DNA of 64,000 nt from UBA2821 sp902763335 (GCA_052066835.1 JBQHRJ010000013.1); one strand, 5' to 3'; shown: positions 34,442 through 43,593, numbered from the stretch's first letter. Translations and numbers: made by a program. Notes: generated from the letters alone by a model not told the origin.

Positions 34442-34834
34442 TCACTTATTCAAATCATTTTTTATCTGTGTTGTAGATATCTCCGGTGTTCGTGGCAGAT
34501 ATACAACATTACAGCCTTCATCCTCAAGATAATCAAATTTGCCTACCCAGTCATCTCCCATGACGAATGTATCAATATGGTATTCGTGTATATCACTCTT
34601 TTTCTGCTCCCAGTTCTCTTCCGGAATAACCAGATCAACATACCTTATTGCCTCAAGAAGCATCTTTCTCTCTTCATATGAAAAATAACATTTTTTGTTC
34701 TTTTCCTTCCAGTTAAATTCATCTGTAGACAACACAACCACCAGATAATCACCCAGCGCCTTTGCGCGTCTCAAAAGATTTATATGACCATAATGAAGCA
34801 AATCAAAAGTTCCATATGTTATTACTCTCTTCAC
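34442..34834 (-). CDS. tagD: Glycerol-3-phosphate cytidylyltransferase-like protein
   Basis: TagD-type enzymes make CDP-glycerol for teichoic acid or other polymers. The 130-residue protein has GTFDLLHYGHINLLRRAK with the nucleotide-binding HxGH, a central DTFVMGDDW and the RTPEISTTQIK motif (RTxxISTT) typical of TagD. Length matches the family. It follows the HPt gene by 2 bases. No other teichoic acid gene is nearby, so the pathway is unclear. Confidence 0.92.
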   Translation of the reverse strand: MKRVITYGTFDLLHYGHINLLRRAKALGDYLVVVLSTDEFNWKEKNKKCYFSYEERKMLLEAIRYVDLVIPEENWEQKKSDIHEYHIDTFVMGDDWVGKFDYLEDEGCNVVYLPRTPEISTTQIKNDLNK

Positions 34835-34836
34835 TT

Positions 34837-35193
34837 TTATTTCTCCTCGCCAATATTGCTTAAAAAGTTATGTACTTTTTCGTATTTTTCATCAACTTCA
34901 CACATAAGCAAAGCTGCGCTCTCAATTCTGCCTGCCCTCAATTGTTCTGTTACCTCAGAGACAACTCTCTCAAGCTCCGTCATTGCCAGACTGCCGCACA
35001 CACCCTTTAATGTATGTGCCACATCAAATGCAGCCTTACAATCTTTATCATTTAGTGCTTTCTTTAATTTATCATAGCTTTCATCATTTAAAAATTCCAT
35101 GAGAAGAGCCTCGTATACTTTTTCCCTTCCCATAAAGCGGGCAAGCCCCGCTTCATAATCAATTCCATTTGCTAAACATAAGTCTATGTCCAT
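34837..35193 (-). CDS. Histidine phosphotransfer (HPt) domain protein
   Basis: This 118-residue helical protein is a stand-alone HPt domain. AHTLKGVCGSL holds the phosphorylatable His60, and the surrounding helices fit a four-helix bundle. HPt proteins shuttle phosphoryl groups between hybrid kinases and response regulators. No hybrid kinase is encoded nearby, so the partner lies elsewhere. It is first in a unit with tagD and the coiled-coil gene. Confidence 0.9.
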   Translation of the reverse strand: MDIDLCLANGIDYEAGLARFMGREKVYEALLMEFLNDESYDKLKKALNDKDCKAAFDVAHTLKGVCGSLAMTELERVVSEVTEQLRAGRIESAALLMCEVDEKYEKVHNFLSNIGEEK

Positions 35194-35232
35194 TCTTCAA
35201 CCTCTTTCTTAAGTGTTATTTATACTAATAAA

Positions 35233-35261
35233 ATTATATCATCGCTCTATTTGGAAATCAA
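35233..35261 (-). promoter_or_regulatory. Promoter of the HPt-tagD-coiled-coil unit
   Basis: Minus strand TTGATT (35256-35261), 17-base spacer, TATAAT (35233-35238). It lies immediately past the ylmH stop, about 40 bases upstream of the HPt start. Confidence 0.75.
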
Positions 35262-35264
35262 ACG

Positions 35265-36023
35265 CTATATATATAATTTTATATAGATTTTCAGTCTGCC
35301 CTTTTTTGTTTCGTTTGCTATTCCGTTAAATATAAACTTACCATGTCCTCTGACAGACACAATATCCCCATTTTTTAATGTCTTACTGTTGCTCTCGGTA
35401 ACTCTTCCGTTTATAAATACCTTATGTTCACTAAAGTATTCTATACTCTGTTTTCTTGACAGATTGTATAACTTTGATATTATCCCATCCGTTCTCACCG
35501 AGCTCACAATAAGTTCCATATCCCTAAGTTCAGGTTTAAGCTCATCTGTATAGTTCTGCACAATTTTGCATTTAACATTTGTATGCTTTATCTTATCCAG
35601 ATTATCCATCAGATAATCATCTATCTTATCAGTACAAAATACATATCCGACCTTGTCCCTTATAAATATATCACCTATCACACTTCTGTCTATTCCCAGA
35701 TTCATTATCGCACCCAGAAAATCTCTGTGATTCAGATTATCTGCAAACTTTTTCATAAGTGGTTCGACCATAATGCATTTTATCGGGAACTCCTCATCAT
35801 ATCCAAATTCCTCTTCTGAACCAAATTTTAAAATCTTTCTTTCACACTGTTCACTTCCACCATAAAAACAATGTGGAACAAAATCTATTTCCTGCTCATT
35901 TTCAAGTATCAGGCTTATCTCCGACGGACTTAAGAAGTCTGTAAAAACAAACTGGCTGTTATTGTAGGATTTAACAGCCAGCTCGTTTATACGCTTCTTT
36001 AATATTTCATCTTCTTTTATCAA
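35265..36023 (-). CDS. ylmH: S4-domain RNA-binding protein YlmH
   Basis: The 252-residue protein has the YlmH layout. An N-terminal domain includes FTDFLSPSEISLILENEQ. A middle domain contains HRDFLGAIMNLGIDRSVIGD. The C-terminal S4 domain contains SRKQSIEYFSEHKVFINGRV and LKNGDIVSVRGHGKFIF. YlmH homologues act in division-gene clusters and, in B. subtilis, in ribosome quality control. Here it is instead the last gene after gatB, beginning with TTG directly at the gatB stop with a weak ribosome binding site, so translation probably depends on coupling. Confidence 0.93.
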   Translation of the reverse strand: MIKEDEILKKRINELAVKSYNNSQFVFTDFLSPSEISLILENEQEIDFVPHCFYGGSEQCERKILKFGSEEEFGYDEEFPIKCIMVEPLMKKFADNLNHRDFLGAIMNLGIDRSVIGDIFIRDKVGYVFCTDKIDDYLMDNLDKIKHTNVKCKIVQNYTDELKPELRDMELIVSSVRTDGIISKLYNLSRKQSIEYFSEHKVFINGRVTESNSKTLKNGDIVSVRGHGKFIFNGIANETKKGRLKIYIKLYI

Positions 36024-37454
36024 CTACAATAACTCTTTCAGTATCTTATTAATAATACCAGGATTTGCTTTTCCCTTCGTTGCCTTCATGGTCTGACCCA
36101 CAAGGAAACCAATGGCTTTTTCCTTACCATTGTGGTAATCCTGTACAGACTGTGGATTGTCAGCCACAACCTGCTCTATTATTCCGCGAAGTCCGTCCTC
36201 GTCGTTGTCCATCTTAAGTCCGTTCTCTTCAACATATTTCTCAGGATCGATATCTTCTTCAAATATCTTCTCAAATACTTCCTTAGCCACGGAACTGTTG
36301 ATGGTTCCTGCATCTATCAGCTTGATAAGTGCTGCAAGGTTAGCAGGTGAAAATGTAATATCATCAGGGTCCATCGACTTATCTTTTAAGAGTCTCATTG
36401 TCTCACCCATAAGATAATTACTTACCTTCTTTGGATTTGCACCATCTGCAACTGCCTCCTCAAAAATGTCTGCCATTTTCTTTGAAGAAGTGATGATATC
36501 CGCATCATATGCAGGAATCTTGTAATCAGCCTCATATCTTGTCATTTTCTCATCTCTCAGCTCAGGCTGTCTTGCCTTTACCTGTTCTATCCACTCATCG
36601 CTGATAACTATAGGAACAAGATCCGGTTCAGGGAAATATCTGTAATCCTGTGCATCCTCTTTAGAACGCATGGCATATGAATATTCCTTATTGTCATCCC
36701 ATCTTCTTGTTTCCTGTACTACAGCCTCACCGTCTTCAATAAGATCTATCTGACGCTGTCTCTCATTTTCTATGGCTCTTGCTATAGCCTTAAATGAGTT
36801 AAGATTCTTCATCTCTGTTCTTGTACCGAACTTCTCTGCTCCAACTTCTCTCACAGAAAGATTGACATCGGCTCTCATAGAACCCTCATTCAGCTTACAG
36901 TCTGACGCTCCAAGATACTGGATAATAAGTCTTAATTTCTCAAGATATGCTATAACCTCATCTGCCGAACGCATATCAGGTTCAGATACTATCTCAATGA
37001 GAGGAACACCTGAACGGTTATAATCTACCATTGAGCAGTCATCCCACTCGCTGTGAATGAGCTTTCCTGCATCCTCTTCCATATGAATCTCATGTATTCC
37101 GACTTTCTTCTTTCCATTTTCACCATTTATCTCCACATATCCGTTTCGACATATCGGAAGATATAACTGTGATATCTGATAGTTCTGTGGGTTGTCAGGA
37201 TAAAAATAATTCTTTCTGTCAAATTTTGAATACTGTGTAATATCACAGTTCGTTGCTATACCCACTGCCATGGCATACTCAACAACCTGCTTGTTGAGTA
37301 CCGGGAGACTTCCCGGCATACCTGTACATACCGGGCAGGTATGAGCATTAGGTTCGGCACCAAAAGCTGTGGAACATCCACAGAATATTTTTGTTTTTGT
37401 GGCTAATTCCACATGTACTTCCAATCCTATGACGGTTTCATATTCTTTACTCAT
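36024..37454 (-). CDS. gatB: Asp-tRNA(Asn)/Glu-tRNA(Gln) amidotransferase subunit B
   Basis: GatB binds the mischarged tRNA, activates it with ATP and receives ammonia from GatA. The 476-residue protein has YETVIGLEVHVELATKTKIF, FDRKNYFYPDNPQNYQISQ, the LNEGSMRADVNLSV motif and a C-terminal YqeY-like tail (GFLVGQTMKATKGKANPGII). It starts 4 bases after gatA. Confidence 0.98.
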   Translation of the reverse strand: MSKEYETVIGLEVHVELATKTKIFCGCSTAFGAEPNAHTCPVCTGMPGSLPVLNKQVVEYAMAVGIATNCDITQYSKFDRKNYFYPDNPQNYQISQLYLPICRNGYVEINGENGKKKVGIHEIHMEEDAGKLIHSEWDDCSMVDYNRSGVPLIEIVSEPDMRSADEVIAYLEKLRLIIQYLGASDCKLNEGSMRADVNLSVREVGAEKFGTRTEMKNLNSFKAIARAIENERQRQIDLIEDGEAVVQETRRWDDNKEYSYAMRSKEDAQDYRYFPEPDLVPIVISDEWIEQVKARQPELRDEKMTRYEADYKIPAYDADIITSSKKMADIFEEAVADGANPKKVSNYLMGETMRLLKDKSMDPDDITFSPANLAALIKLIDAGTINSSVAKEVFEKIFEEDIDPEKYVEENGLKMDNDEDGLRGIIEQVVADNPQSVQDYHNGKEKAIGFLVGQTMKATKGKANPGIINKILKELL

Positions 37455-37458
37455 GGCA

Positions 37459-38913
37459 TTAACCCTCCTTTACAATATCGCCGCGAGCCTGCTCATAAGC
37501 ATATGCGGTCTGTATAATATTCTTTTCCTTGAAGCAGTCACCTATAAGCTGTAATCCTATAGGAAGACCTTTGCTGTCCACTCCGCATGGAAGACATATT
37601 CCCGGAAGTCCTGCAAGATTTATTGATATAGTATAAATATCTCCAAGATACATCTTTATCGGATCAGACAAACTTTCACCGAGTTTAGGTGCAGTAGTAG
37701 GCGCAACCGGTCCGAGTATTACATCATATTTTGCAAATGCATCATCAAATGCTTTCTTAATGAGTGCCTTTACTCTTAAAGCCTTAAGATAATATGCATC
37801 ATAATATCCTGAACTTAATACAAACGAACCGAGCATTATTCTACGCTTTACCTCCGGTCCGAATCCCTCAGAACGGGTCTTTTTATACATATTGTGAAGG
37901 TCTGTATACTCTTCTGTACGATATCCGTATTTGATTCCGTCAAATCTTTCAAGGTTTGAACTTGCCTCTGCTGCTGCAATCGTATAGTATGCAGGAATGG
38001 CATACTCAACCAGTCCCAAATCAAATTCCTCTACTACCGCACCTTTACTCTTAAGTACATCTGCTGCCTTAAGGATTGCATCCTTAACTTCACTATCAAG
38101 TCCCTCACCAAGATAATCCCTTGGAATACCTATTTTCATTCCCTTTACATCATCAACAAGTGCAGATGTAAAGTCTGTATCATCCCTCTTAACGGATGTT
38201 GAATCCTTAGGATCATATGATGCTATTGTTTCAAGTATGGTAGCACAATCCTTTACATCCTTACAGAGCGGTCCAATCTGGTCAAGTGATGACCCATATG
38301 CTATAAGACCATATCTTGATACTGTGGAATATGTCGGTTTCATTCCTACCACACCGCAGTATCCTGCCGGCTGTCTTATAGAACCGCCTGTATCAGAACC
38401 CAGTGCATAAAAACATTCATTTGCCGCAACTGCTGCTGCCGAACCTCCTGACGATCCACCCGGTACATGCTCCGGATTTCTCGGATTCTTTGTAGGACCG
38501 TATGCTGATGTCTCTGTTGTAGAACCCATGGCAAATTCATCCATATTAGTTTTTCCAATAATAACTGCTCCTGCTTTTTCAAGGTTGATTACGGCCTCAG
38601 AAGTATATGTCGGAACAAAATTTCCCAGAATTTTAGATGAGCATGTTGTAAGCAGTCCCTCTGTACACATGTTATCCTTGATGGCTACAGGCACGCCTGC
38701 TAACGGTCCTGTAAGCTCACCTGAATCTATCTTTTTCTGAACTTCTTCTGCTTTCTTCAATGCACCCTCTCTGTCCACAGTTACATAGCAGTTGTAAGTA
38801 TCTTCCTTACTGTCAATCTGTTCAAGAACGGCATTAACAGCATCCAGAACAGACACTTCATGATTTTTTATTTTTTCTGCAAGCTGTGTTGCAGTATAAT
38901 CCAATAAACTCAT
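37459..38913 (-). CDS. gatA: Asp-tRNA(Asn)/Glu-tRNA(Gln) amidotransferase subunit A
   Basis: GatA is the glutaminase. The 484-residue amidase-family protein has the catalytic Lys in VPVAIKDNMCTEG, GGSSGGSAAAVAANEC with the cis-serine, and the nucleophile Ser in SDTGGSIRQPAGYCG. The start at 38913 has GGAGG 5 bases upstream; the frame opens 8 codons earlier. It lies between gatC and gatB. Confidence 0.98.
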   Translation of the reverse strand: MSLLDYTATQLAEKIKNHEVSVLDAVNAVLEQIDSKEDTYNCYVTVDREGALKKAEEVQKKIDSGELTGPLAGVPVAIKDNMCTEGLLTTCSSKILGNFVPTYTSEAVINLEKAGAVIIGKTNMDEFAMGSTTETSAYGPTKNPRNPEHVPGGSSGGSAAAVAANECFYALGSDTGGSIRQPAGYCGVVGMKPTYSTVSRYGLIAYGSSLDQIGPLCKDVKDCATILETIASYDPKDSTSVKRDDTDFTSALVDDVKGMKIGIPRDYLGEGLDSEVKDAILKAADVLKSKGAVVEEFDLGLVEYAIPAYYTIAAAEASSNLERFDGIKYGYRTEEYTDLHNMYKKTRSEGFGPEVKRRIMLGSFVLSSGYYDAYYLKALRVKALIKKAFDDAFAKYDVILGPVAPTTAPKLGESLSDPIKMYLGDIYTISINLAGLPGICLPCGVDSKGLPIGLQLIGDCFKEKNIIQTAYAYEQARGDIVKEG

Positions 38914-38951
38914 TCTTACCTCCATCTTTGAAGTCACATTTTGCGGTCTGT

Positions 38952-39245
38952 TTAATCAAATGTTTTTGGAACATTAAACATTCCGTTCTGCTCTTCCGGT
39001 GCATTCTTAAGAATATTTTCCCTGTCATCGCCGTTGGTAACAACGTCCTCACGGAACACATTGTTTACCGGAAATACATGACTCATAGGCTCTACACCTG
39101 TTGTATCAAGCTCATTTAACTTATCGATATAATCAAGCATGCTCTCCATGTCTTTCTTGGCATTTTCTTTTTCCTCGTCGTTAAGTTCAAGTTTTGCAAG
39201 TATGCCTACATACTCGATTGTTTCATCTGATATTACGTTTGCCAT
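38952..39245 (-). CDS. gatC: Asp-tRNA(Asn)/Glu-tRNA(Gln) amidotransferase subunit C
   Basis: The 97-residue GatC has DETIEYVGILAKLELNDEEK and LDTTGVEPMSHVFPVNNVFR followed by a C-terminal NVPKTFD tail. It clamps GatA and GatB together. It follows aspS by 29 bases. Confidence 0.97.
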   Translation of the reverse strand: MANVISDETIEYVGILAKLELNDEEKENAKKDMESMLDYIDKLNELDTTGVEPMSHVFPVNNVFREDVVTNGDDRENILKNAPEEQNGMFNVPKTFD

Positions 39246-39274
39246 ATATGCTCCTTTCCTTTACGATTAGTAAA

Positions 39275-41026
39275 CTAGTCGCGAACCTTTATATGAACTT
39301 CTCTTAACTGCTGTTCAGTTACCTCATTTGGAGCGCCGCACATAAGATCCTGTGCTGTTCCGCTCATTGGGAATGGGATAACTTCCCTGATGTTTTCTTC
39401 ATTTCTGAGAAGCATTATCATTCTGTCTACACCCGGTGCCATACCTGCGTGTGGTGGTGCACCAAACTGGAATGCATTGTATAATGCTCCGAATTTATTC
39501 TTTAATACTTCTTCATCATATCCTGCTATCTCAAATGCCTTAACCATGATTTCCATATCGTGGTTTCTTACGGCTCCGGATGATAACTCAACACCATTAC
39601 ATACTATATCATACTGATATGCAAGTATATCTAAAGGGTCCTTTGTGTTAAGTGCCTCAAGTCCACCCTGTGGCATAGAGAACGGATTATGTGTAAATCC
39701 AATCTTCTTCTCTTCCTCATTGTACTCATACATCGGGAAGTCATTTATATAACAGAATCTGTATGCATTCTTTTCTATAAGGTCAAGTTTTTCTCCAAGC
39801 TCTGTTCTTATCTGTCCTGCATAAATATTTGCTTTCTGCTCCTTATCAGCTATGAAGAATATAGTATCTCCTGCTTCAAGACCTGCCATTTCAAGCATTT
39901 CCTTCTTCATGTCATCAGGAATGAATTTGTCAATCGGTCCCTTATATGATAAGTCCTCAAGCACTTCAAGATATCCGAGACCGCCCATTCCTATCGACTG
40001 TGCAAATTTAAGGAGTTTCTCATGGAATCCCTTTGACATATCTGCATGTACTTTTATGGCTCTTACTGTCTTTTTGTGGAACGGCTTAAATGTACATCTC
40101 TGGAAGAACTCTGTCACATCAATTATTCTGAGTGGATTTCTAAGGTCAGGCTTGTCTGTACCAAACTCAAGCATAGCCTGTTTGTAACTGATAATAGGAT
40201 ACGGAGCTTTTGTAACCTCAAATCCTTCAGGTGCAAACTTCTCAAATGTAGCTGTAAGTACTTCCTCACCTATGGCAAATACATCCTCCTGAGTAGCAAA
40301 ACTCATCTCAAAATCCAGCTGGTAAAATTCTCCCGGAGAACGGTCTGCTCTTGCATCCTCATCTCTGAAACATGGTGCTATCTGGAAATATTTGTCAAAT
40401 CCTGATACCATAAGAAGCTGTTTATACTGCTGTGGTGCCTGTGGAAGAGCATAGAATTTTCCTTTATATTTTCTTGAAGGAACGATATAATCTCTTGCTC
40501 CCTCCGGTGATGATGCACAGAGTATAGGTGTCTGTATCTCCATAAATCCCATGTCTGTCATCTTCTGTCTTAAGAAACTGATAACATTTGAACGGAATAT
40601 CATGTTATCTTTTACCTTCTGGTTTCTAAGGTCAAGATATCTGTACTTAAGTCTTAAATCCTCTCTGATTTCCTTAGAAGTCTGGATTTCAAAAGGAAGC
40701 TGTGAATATACTTTTCCGAGAACCTTTATACTGTGTGCCTCAACTTCAATAGTTCCTGAAGGAATCTTTGGATTGTAAGTTTCCTCATCTCTCTTCTCAA
40801 CAAGACCTTCTATAGCTACACAATCCTCTTTGACGATACCGTTTAACAGTTCTGTATCTCTCAATACAACCTGTACCACACCGTACATATCTCTCAAATC
40901 GATAAAAGATACTCCACCATGGTCACGGATGTTCTCTACCCATCCTGCTATCTTTACTTCTTTTCCGATATCATCTTCTTTAACGTTATTTAATGTCACG
41001 TCTCTGTAAATGTTTTTCTCTGCCAT
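39275..41026 (-). CDS. aspS: Aspartyl-tRNA synthetase, bacterial type
   Basis: The 583-residue class II enzyme has an N-terminal anticodon-binding OB domain (VKIAGWVENIRDHGGVSFID), motif 2 with FRDEDARADRSPGEFYQLD, a GAD insertion domain in the middle, and motif 3 GMAPGVDRMIMLL. Co-transcription with gatCAB suggests a non-discriminating enzyme that also makes Asp-tRNA(Asn) for amidation; sequence alone does not prove it. The start at 41026 follows GGAG; the frame opens 6 codons earlier. Confidence 0.97.
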   Translation of the reverse strand: MAEKNIYRDVTLNNVKEDDIGKEVKIAGWVENIRDHGGVSFIDLRDMYGVVQVVLRDTELLNGIVKEDCVAIEGLVEKRDEETYNPKIPSGTIEVEAHSIKVLGKVYSQLPFEIQTSKEIREDLRLKYRYLDLRNQKVKDNMIFRSNVISFLRQKMTDMGFMEIQTPILCASSPEGARDYIVPSRKYKGKFYALPQAPQQYKQLLMVSGFDKYFQIAPCFRDEDARADRSPGEFYQLDFEMSFATQEDVFAIGEEVLTATFEKFAPEGFEVTKAPYPIISYKQAMLEFGTDKPDLRNPLRIIDVTEFFQRCTFKPFHKKTVRAIKVHADMSKGFHEKLLKFAQSIGMGGLGYLEVLEDLSYKGPIDKFIPDDMKKEMLEMAGLEAGDTIFFIADKEQKANIYAGQIRTELGEKLDLIEKNAYRFCYINDFPMYEYNEEEKKIGFTHNPFSMPQGGLEALNTKDPLDILAYQYDIVCNGVELSSGAVRNHDMEIMVKAFEIAGYDEEVLKNKFGALYNAFQFGAPPHAGMAPGVDRMIMLLRNEENIREVIPFPMSGTAQDLMCGAPNEVTEQQLREVHIKVRD

Positions 41027-41103
41027 TTTTTCTCTCCATTTCATTTTTATTACTTTGGTATCCCGCTTTACATGCAGTCAAAGACTTCTGTCCATTGTCT
41101 GCA

Positions 41104-41389
41104 CAAAAAAATCCCGGGATACTTATAAAATATCCCGGGACGAATCATCATTATAATAATCCGCGGTACCACCCGCATTTAAGAAATAAAATCTCTTACT
41201 CTCTCGCACGTAACGTATGCTAATCGTATATGCCTACATATAAGTTAATCATCCTATAATTCAGCATATCTGCTCCGGAGTGTTCCCTTATCGGCTTCCC
41301 TTGAACGGTGCTCTCAGTCGCTGACACCATATTCCTGTCAATCTCTCCCGACAGAGTCTCTTTCATTGCATTTACTAATATATATTACG
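41104..41389 (-). ncRNA. T-box riboswitch upstream of aspS-gatCAB
   Basis: The minus strand carries the T-box motif GGGTGGTACCGCGG (about 41161-41174), which pairs with the NCCA end of uncharged tRNA. A perfect GC-rich terminator hairpin follows, ATCCCGGGATA/TATCCCGGGA (41111-41121 with 41131-41140) and then T7. The upstream 180 bases fold into a stem I-like region with an AGAGA motif followed by TGACA/TGTCA pairing. A GAC triplet (Asp codon) lies just after that distal stem, consistent with tRNA(Asp) sensing. The specifier position is inferred. Uncharged tRNA would prevent termination and induce the operon. Confidence 0.92.
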
Positions 41390-41418
41390 ATGATACAACA
41401 CTTATTTTACGTTGTCAA
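41390..41418 (-). promoter_or_regulatory. Promoter of the aspS-gatCAB-ylmH operon
   Basis: Minus strand TTGACA (41413-41418), 17-base spacer, TATCAT (41390-41395). It begins 4 bases beyond the Rrf2 gene stop and directly feeds the T-box leader. Confidence 0.8.
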
Positions 41419-41421
41419 GGT

Positions 41422-41847
41422 CTATCTGTTTTTTCCTTCCTCATGCCAGTTAATCAAATCAGCAAGTGTAGTGTTATCTACTATATCTTTGATGGCAACA
41501 TCAAGTTTTTCCCACAATTTTAATGTCACACAGTCAGCATGTCTCGGGCAGTCATTTTCCTCAAATTCAAGACAGCTCACAGGAGCAAGGCTTCCGTCGG
41601 TTGCTCTGAGTATCATTCCGACTGTATAATCCTTCGGTTCTTTTGCAAGCTTATAGCCACCCTGTGGTCCTCTTATAGATTTTACATATCCTGATTTATT
41701 AAGAAGTGAGATTATCTGTTCCAGATACTTAATAGATATCTGTTGTCTCTCTGCAATATCTTTAATTCTCACCGGCTGTTCTGCATCATTCATGGCTATA
41801 TCAACCATAAGTCTCAATGCATACCTGCCTTTAGTGGATATCATCAT
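41422..41847 (-). CDS. Rrf2-family (IscR-like) transcriptional regulator
   Basis: The 141-residue protein has the winged-helix signature STKGRYALRLMVDIA, a recognition helix in QQISIKYLEQIISLLNKSG and SIRGPQGGYKLAKEP. Three cysteines in SCLEFEENDCPRHADC match the Fe-S ligands of IscR/RsrR-type regulators, so it likely senses cluster status and controls the preceding iscS-iscU genes. Its start codon overlaps the iscU stop. The order, regulator last, differs from iscR-first operons of E. coli. Confidence 0.92.
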   Translation of the reverse strand: MMISTKGRYALRLMVDIAMNDAEQPVRIKDIAERQQISIKYLEQIISLLNKSGYVKSIRGPQGGYKLAKEPKDYTVGMILRATDGSLAPVSCLEFEENDCPRHADCVTLKLWEKLDVAIKDIVDNTTLADLINWHEEGKNR

Positions 41848-42278
41848 TATTCATCAATCTCCTCTTCACTTATGTCAGCCTTTGGTGGCTCAAGTCCTTC
41901 TATTACAATATTGTTTTTCTGTGCATAATCCCATAATGCTGCATGTACTGCTTCCTCAGCAAGAAGTGAACAGTGTACTTTAACAGGTGGAAGTCCGTCA
42001 AGTGCCTCCATAACTGCCACATTTGTAAGCTTTAACGCTTCCTCCACACTCTTTCCCTTAACCATCTCCGTTGCCATACTGCTTGTTGCAACTGCAGCAC
42101 CACAACCAAAGGTCTTAAACTTGCAGTCTTTTATAATCTGATTTTCATCAATATCAAGATATATTCTCATTATATCTCCGCATTTTGCGTTACCAACAGT
42201 ACCTACACCGCTGGCATTTTCTATCTCTCCTACATTTCTCGGATTTGTGAAATGATCCATTACTTTTTCGCTGTACAT
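41847..42278 (-). CDS. iscU: Iron-sulfur cluster scaffold, IscU/NifU-like
   Basis: The 143-residue scaffold has the three cluster-binding cysteines in VGNAKCGDIM, FKTFGCGAAVATSS and VKVHCSLLAEEAV. AAAGGAGAG is 5 bases before the ATG at 42278. It lies 34 bases after the cysteine desulfurase, a typical Clostridial pair. The C-terminal 20 residues are acidic. Confidence 0.96.
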   Translation of the reverse strand: MYSEKVMDHFTNPRNVGEIENASGVGTVGNAKCGDIMRIYLDIDENQIIKDCKFKTFGCGAAVATSSMATEMVKGKSVEEALKLTNVAVMEALDGLPPVKVHCSLLAEEAVHAALWDYAQKNNIVIEGLEPPKADISEEEIDE

Positions 42279-42312
42279 ATTAATTCTCTCCTTTTGCAAC
42301 TGCCTGTATTTA

Positions 42313-43497
42313 TTATGAATTTTTCTTTACAAAATCATCATATAATGGTGACATTGAACGAAGTCTCTCCACTATAGCCTTAAGATTATCTACAAGATAA
42401 TCGATATCTTCCATTGTAGTTTCCTCTGACATTGACACTCTCAATGAGCCGTGTGCTATCTCATGCGGAAGTCCGATTGCAAGGAGTACATGTGACGGGT
42501 CAAGCGAACCTGATGTACATGCTGAACCGCTTGAGCAGCATATTCCTTTTGCATCCAACATCATAAGCATTGACTCACCTTCTATAAAGCTGAAGCTGAA
42601 GTTTGCATTGTTTGGCAGCCTGTTTGTTTTGTGACCGTTTAATTTCACATGAGGAATCTCTTTCAAAACTCTCTCGATAAGGTGATCTCTTATGGCTATC
42701 TCTTTCTCGGCATTTGCCTCTAAGTTTTTATCAGCCAGTTCTATAGCCGCACCCATTCCAACTATTCCCGGTACGTTATGTGTTCCTGCTCTACGTTTTC
42801 TCTCCTGTGCTCCACCGTGAATCAGAGGCTCAAGTTTTACTGAATTTCTGATATACATTATTCCTGCGCCCTTCGGTCCGTGGAATTTGTGACCGCTGGC
42901 ACTGAGCATGTCTATATTCAGCTCGTCCACATTTATTCTTAAATGTCCAAATGCCTGAACTGCATCTGTATGGAAAAGTATTCCATTCTCTTTTGCTATC
43001 TGTCCAATCTCTTTTATAGGCTGTATGGTTCCTATCTCATTGTTTGCAAACATTACTGATATAAGTATGGTATCAGGTCTTATGGCTTTCTTTAACTCAT
43101 CAAGTTTAACCACACCGTCTTCATCCACATCAATATAGCTTACTTCATATCCATTCTTCTCAAGGAACTCACATGTATGAAGCACTGCGTGATGTTCAAT
43201 CTTTGTAGTAATTATATGCTTTCCTTTTGCCTTTTTTGCAGGAGCAGCAGACTTGATTGCCCAGTTATCAGACTCACTTCCGCCTGCCGTAAAATATATT
43301 TCATTTTCCTTAGCTCCAATAAAATCCGCTATAGTTTTTCTCGACTTATCTATTGCCTCTTTACTGACACCTGCAAGTCCATATACACTTGAAGGATTTC
43401 CATAATATTCCGTAAGATACGGCATCATTTTATCAAGTACTTCCGGTAAAATTGCTGTAGTTGCAGCATTATCAAGATATATTAATTTTTTATCCAT
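42313..43497 (-). CDS. iscS: Cysteine desulfurase (NifS/IscS)
   Basis: This PLP enzyme mobilises sulfur from cysteine. The 394-residue protein has YLDNAATTAILPEVLDKM, the PLP lysine in SASGHKFHGPKGAG and the catalytic cysteine loop GICCSSGSACTSGSLDPSH. It is first in the iscS-iscU-Rrf2 operon with a good promoter. Confidence 0.97.
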   Translation of the reverse strand: MDKKLIYLDNAATTAILPEVLDKMMPYLTEYYGNPSSVYGLAGVSKEAIDKSRKTIADFIGAKENEIYFTAGGSESDNWAIKSAAPAKKAKGKHIITTKIEHHAVLHTCEFLEKNGYEVSYIDVDEDGVVKLDELKKAIRPDTILISVMFANNEIGTIQPIKEIGQIAKENGILFHTDAVQAFGHLRINVDELNIDMLSASGHKFHGPKGAGIMYIRNSVKLEPLIHGGAQERKRRAGTHNVPGIVGMGAAIELADKNLEANAEKEIAIRDHLIERVLKEIPHVKLNGHKTNRLPNNANFSFSFIEGESMLMMLDAKGICCSSGSACTSGSLDPSHVLLAIGLPHEIAHGSLRVSMSEETTMEDIDYLVDNLKAIVERLRSMSPLYDDFVKKNS

Positions 43498-43544
43498 TTT
43501 ACAATGCCTCCTGTTTCCATATATATTAACTAGGTTATAGGCTT

Positions 43545-43573
43545 ATGATAAACTCTATACTCCTGTTTGTCAA
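43545..43573 (-). promoter_or_regulatory. Promoter of the iscS operon
   Basis: Minus strand TTGACA (43568-43573), 17-base spacer, TATCAT (43545-43550), about 50 bases upstream of iscS. The AT-rich stretch between it and the gene could hold an Rrf2 operator, but no clear palindrome was assigned. Confidence 0.75.
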
Positions 43574-43593
43574 TAGGAAATTAGGTGTTTATT

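Noticed and set aside
41104..41389. Insertion element between the Rrf2 and aspS genes
   Set aside because: The inverted repeats are explained by a T-box antiterminator and terminator.
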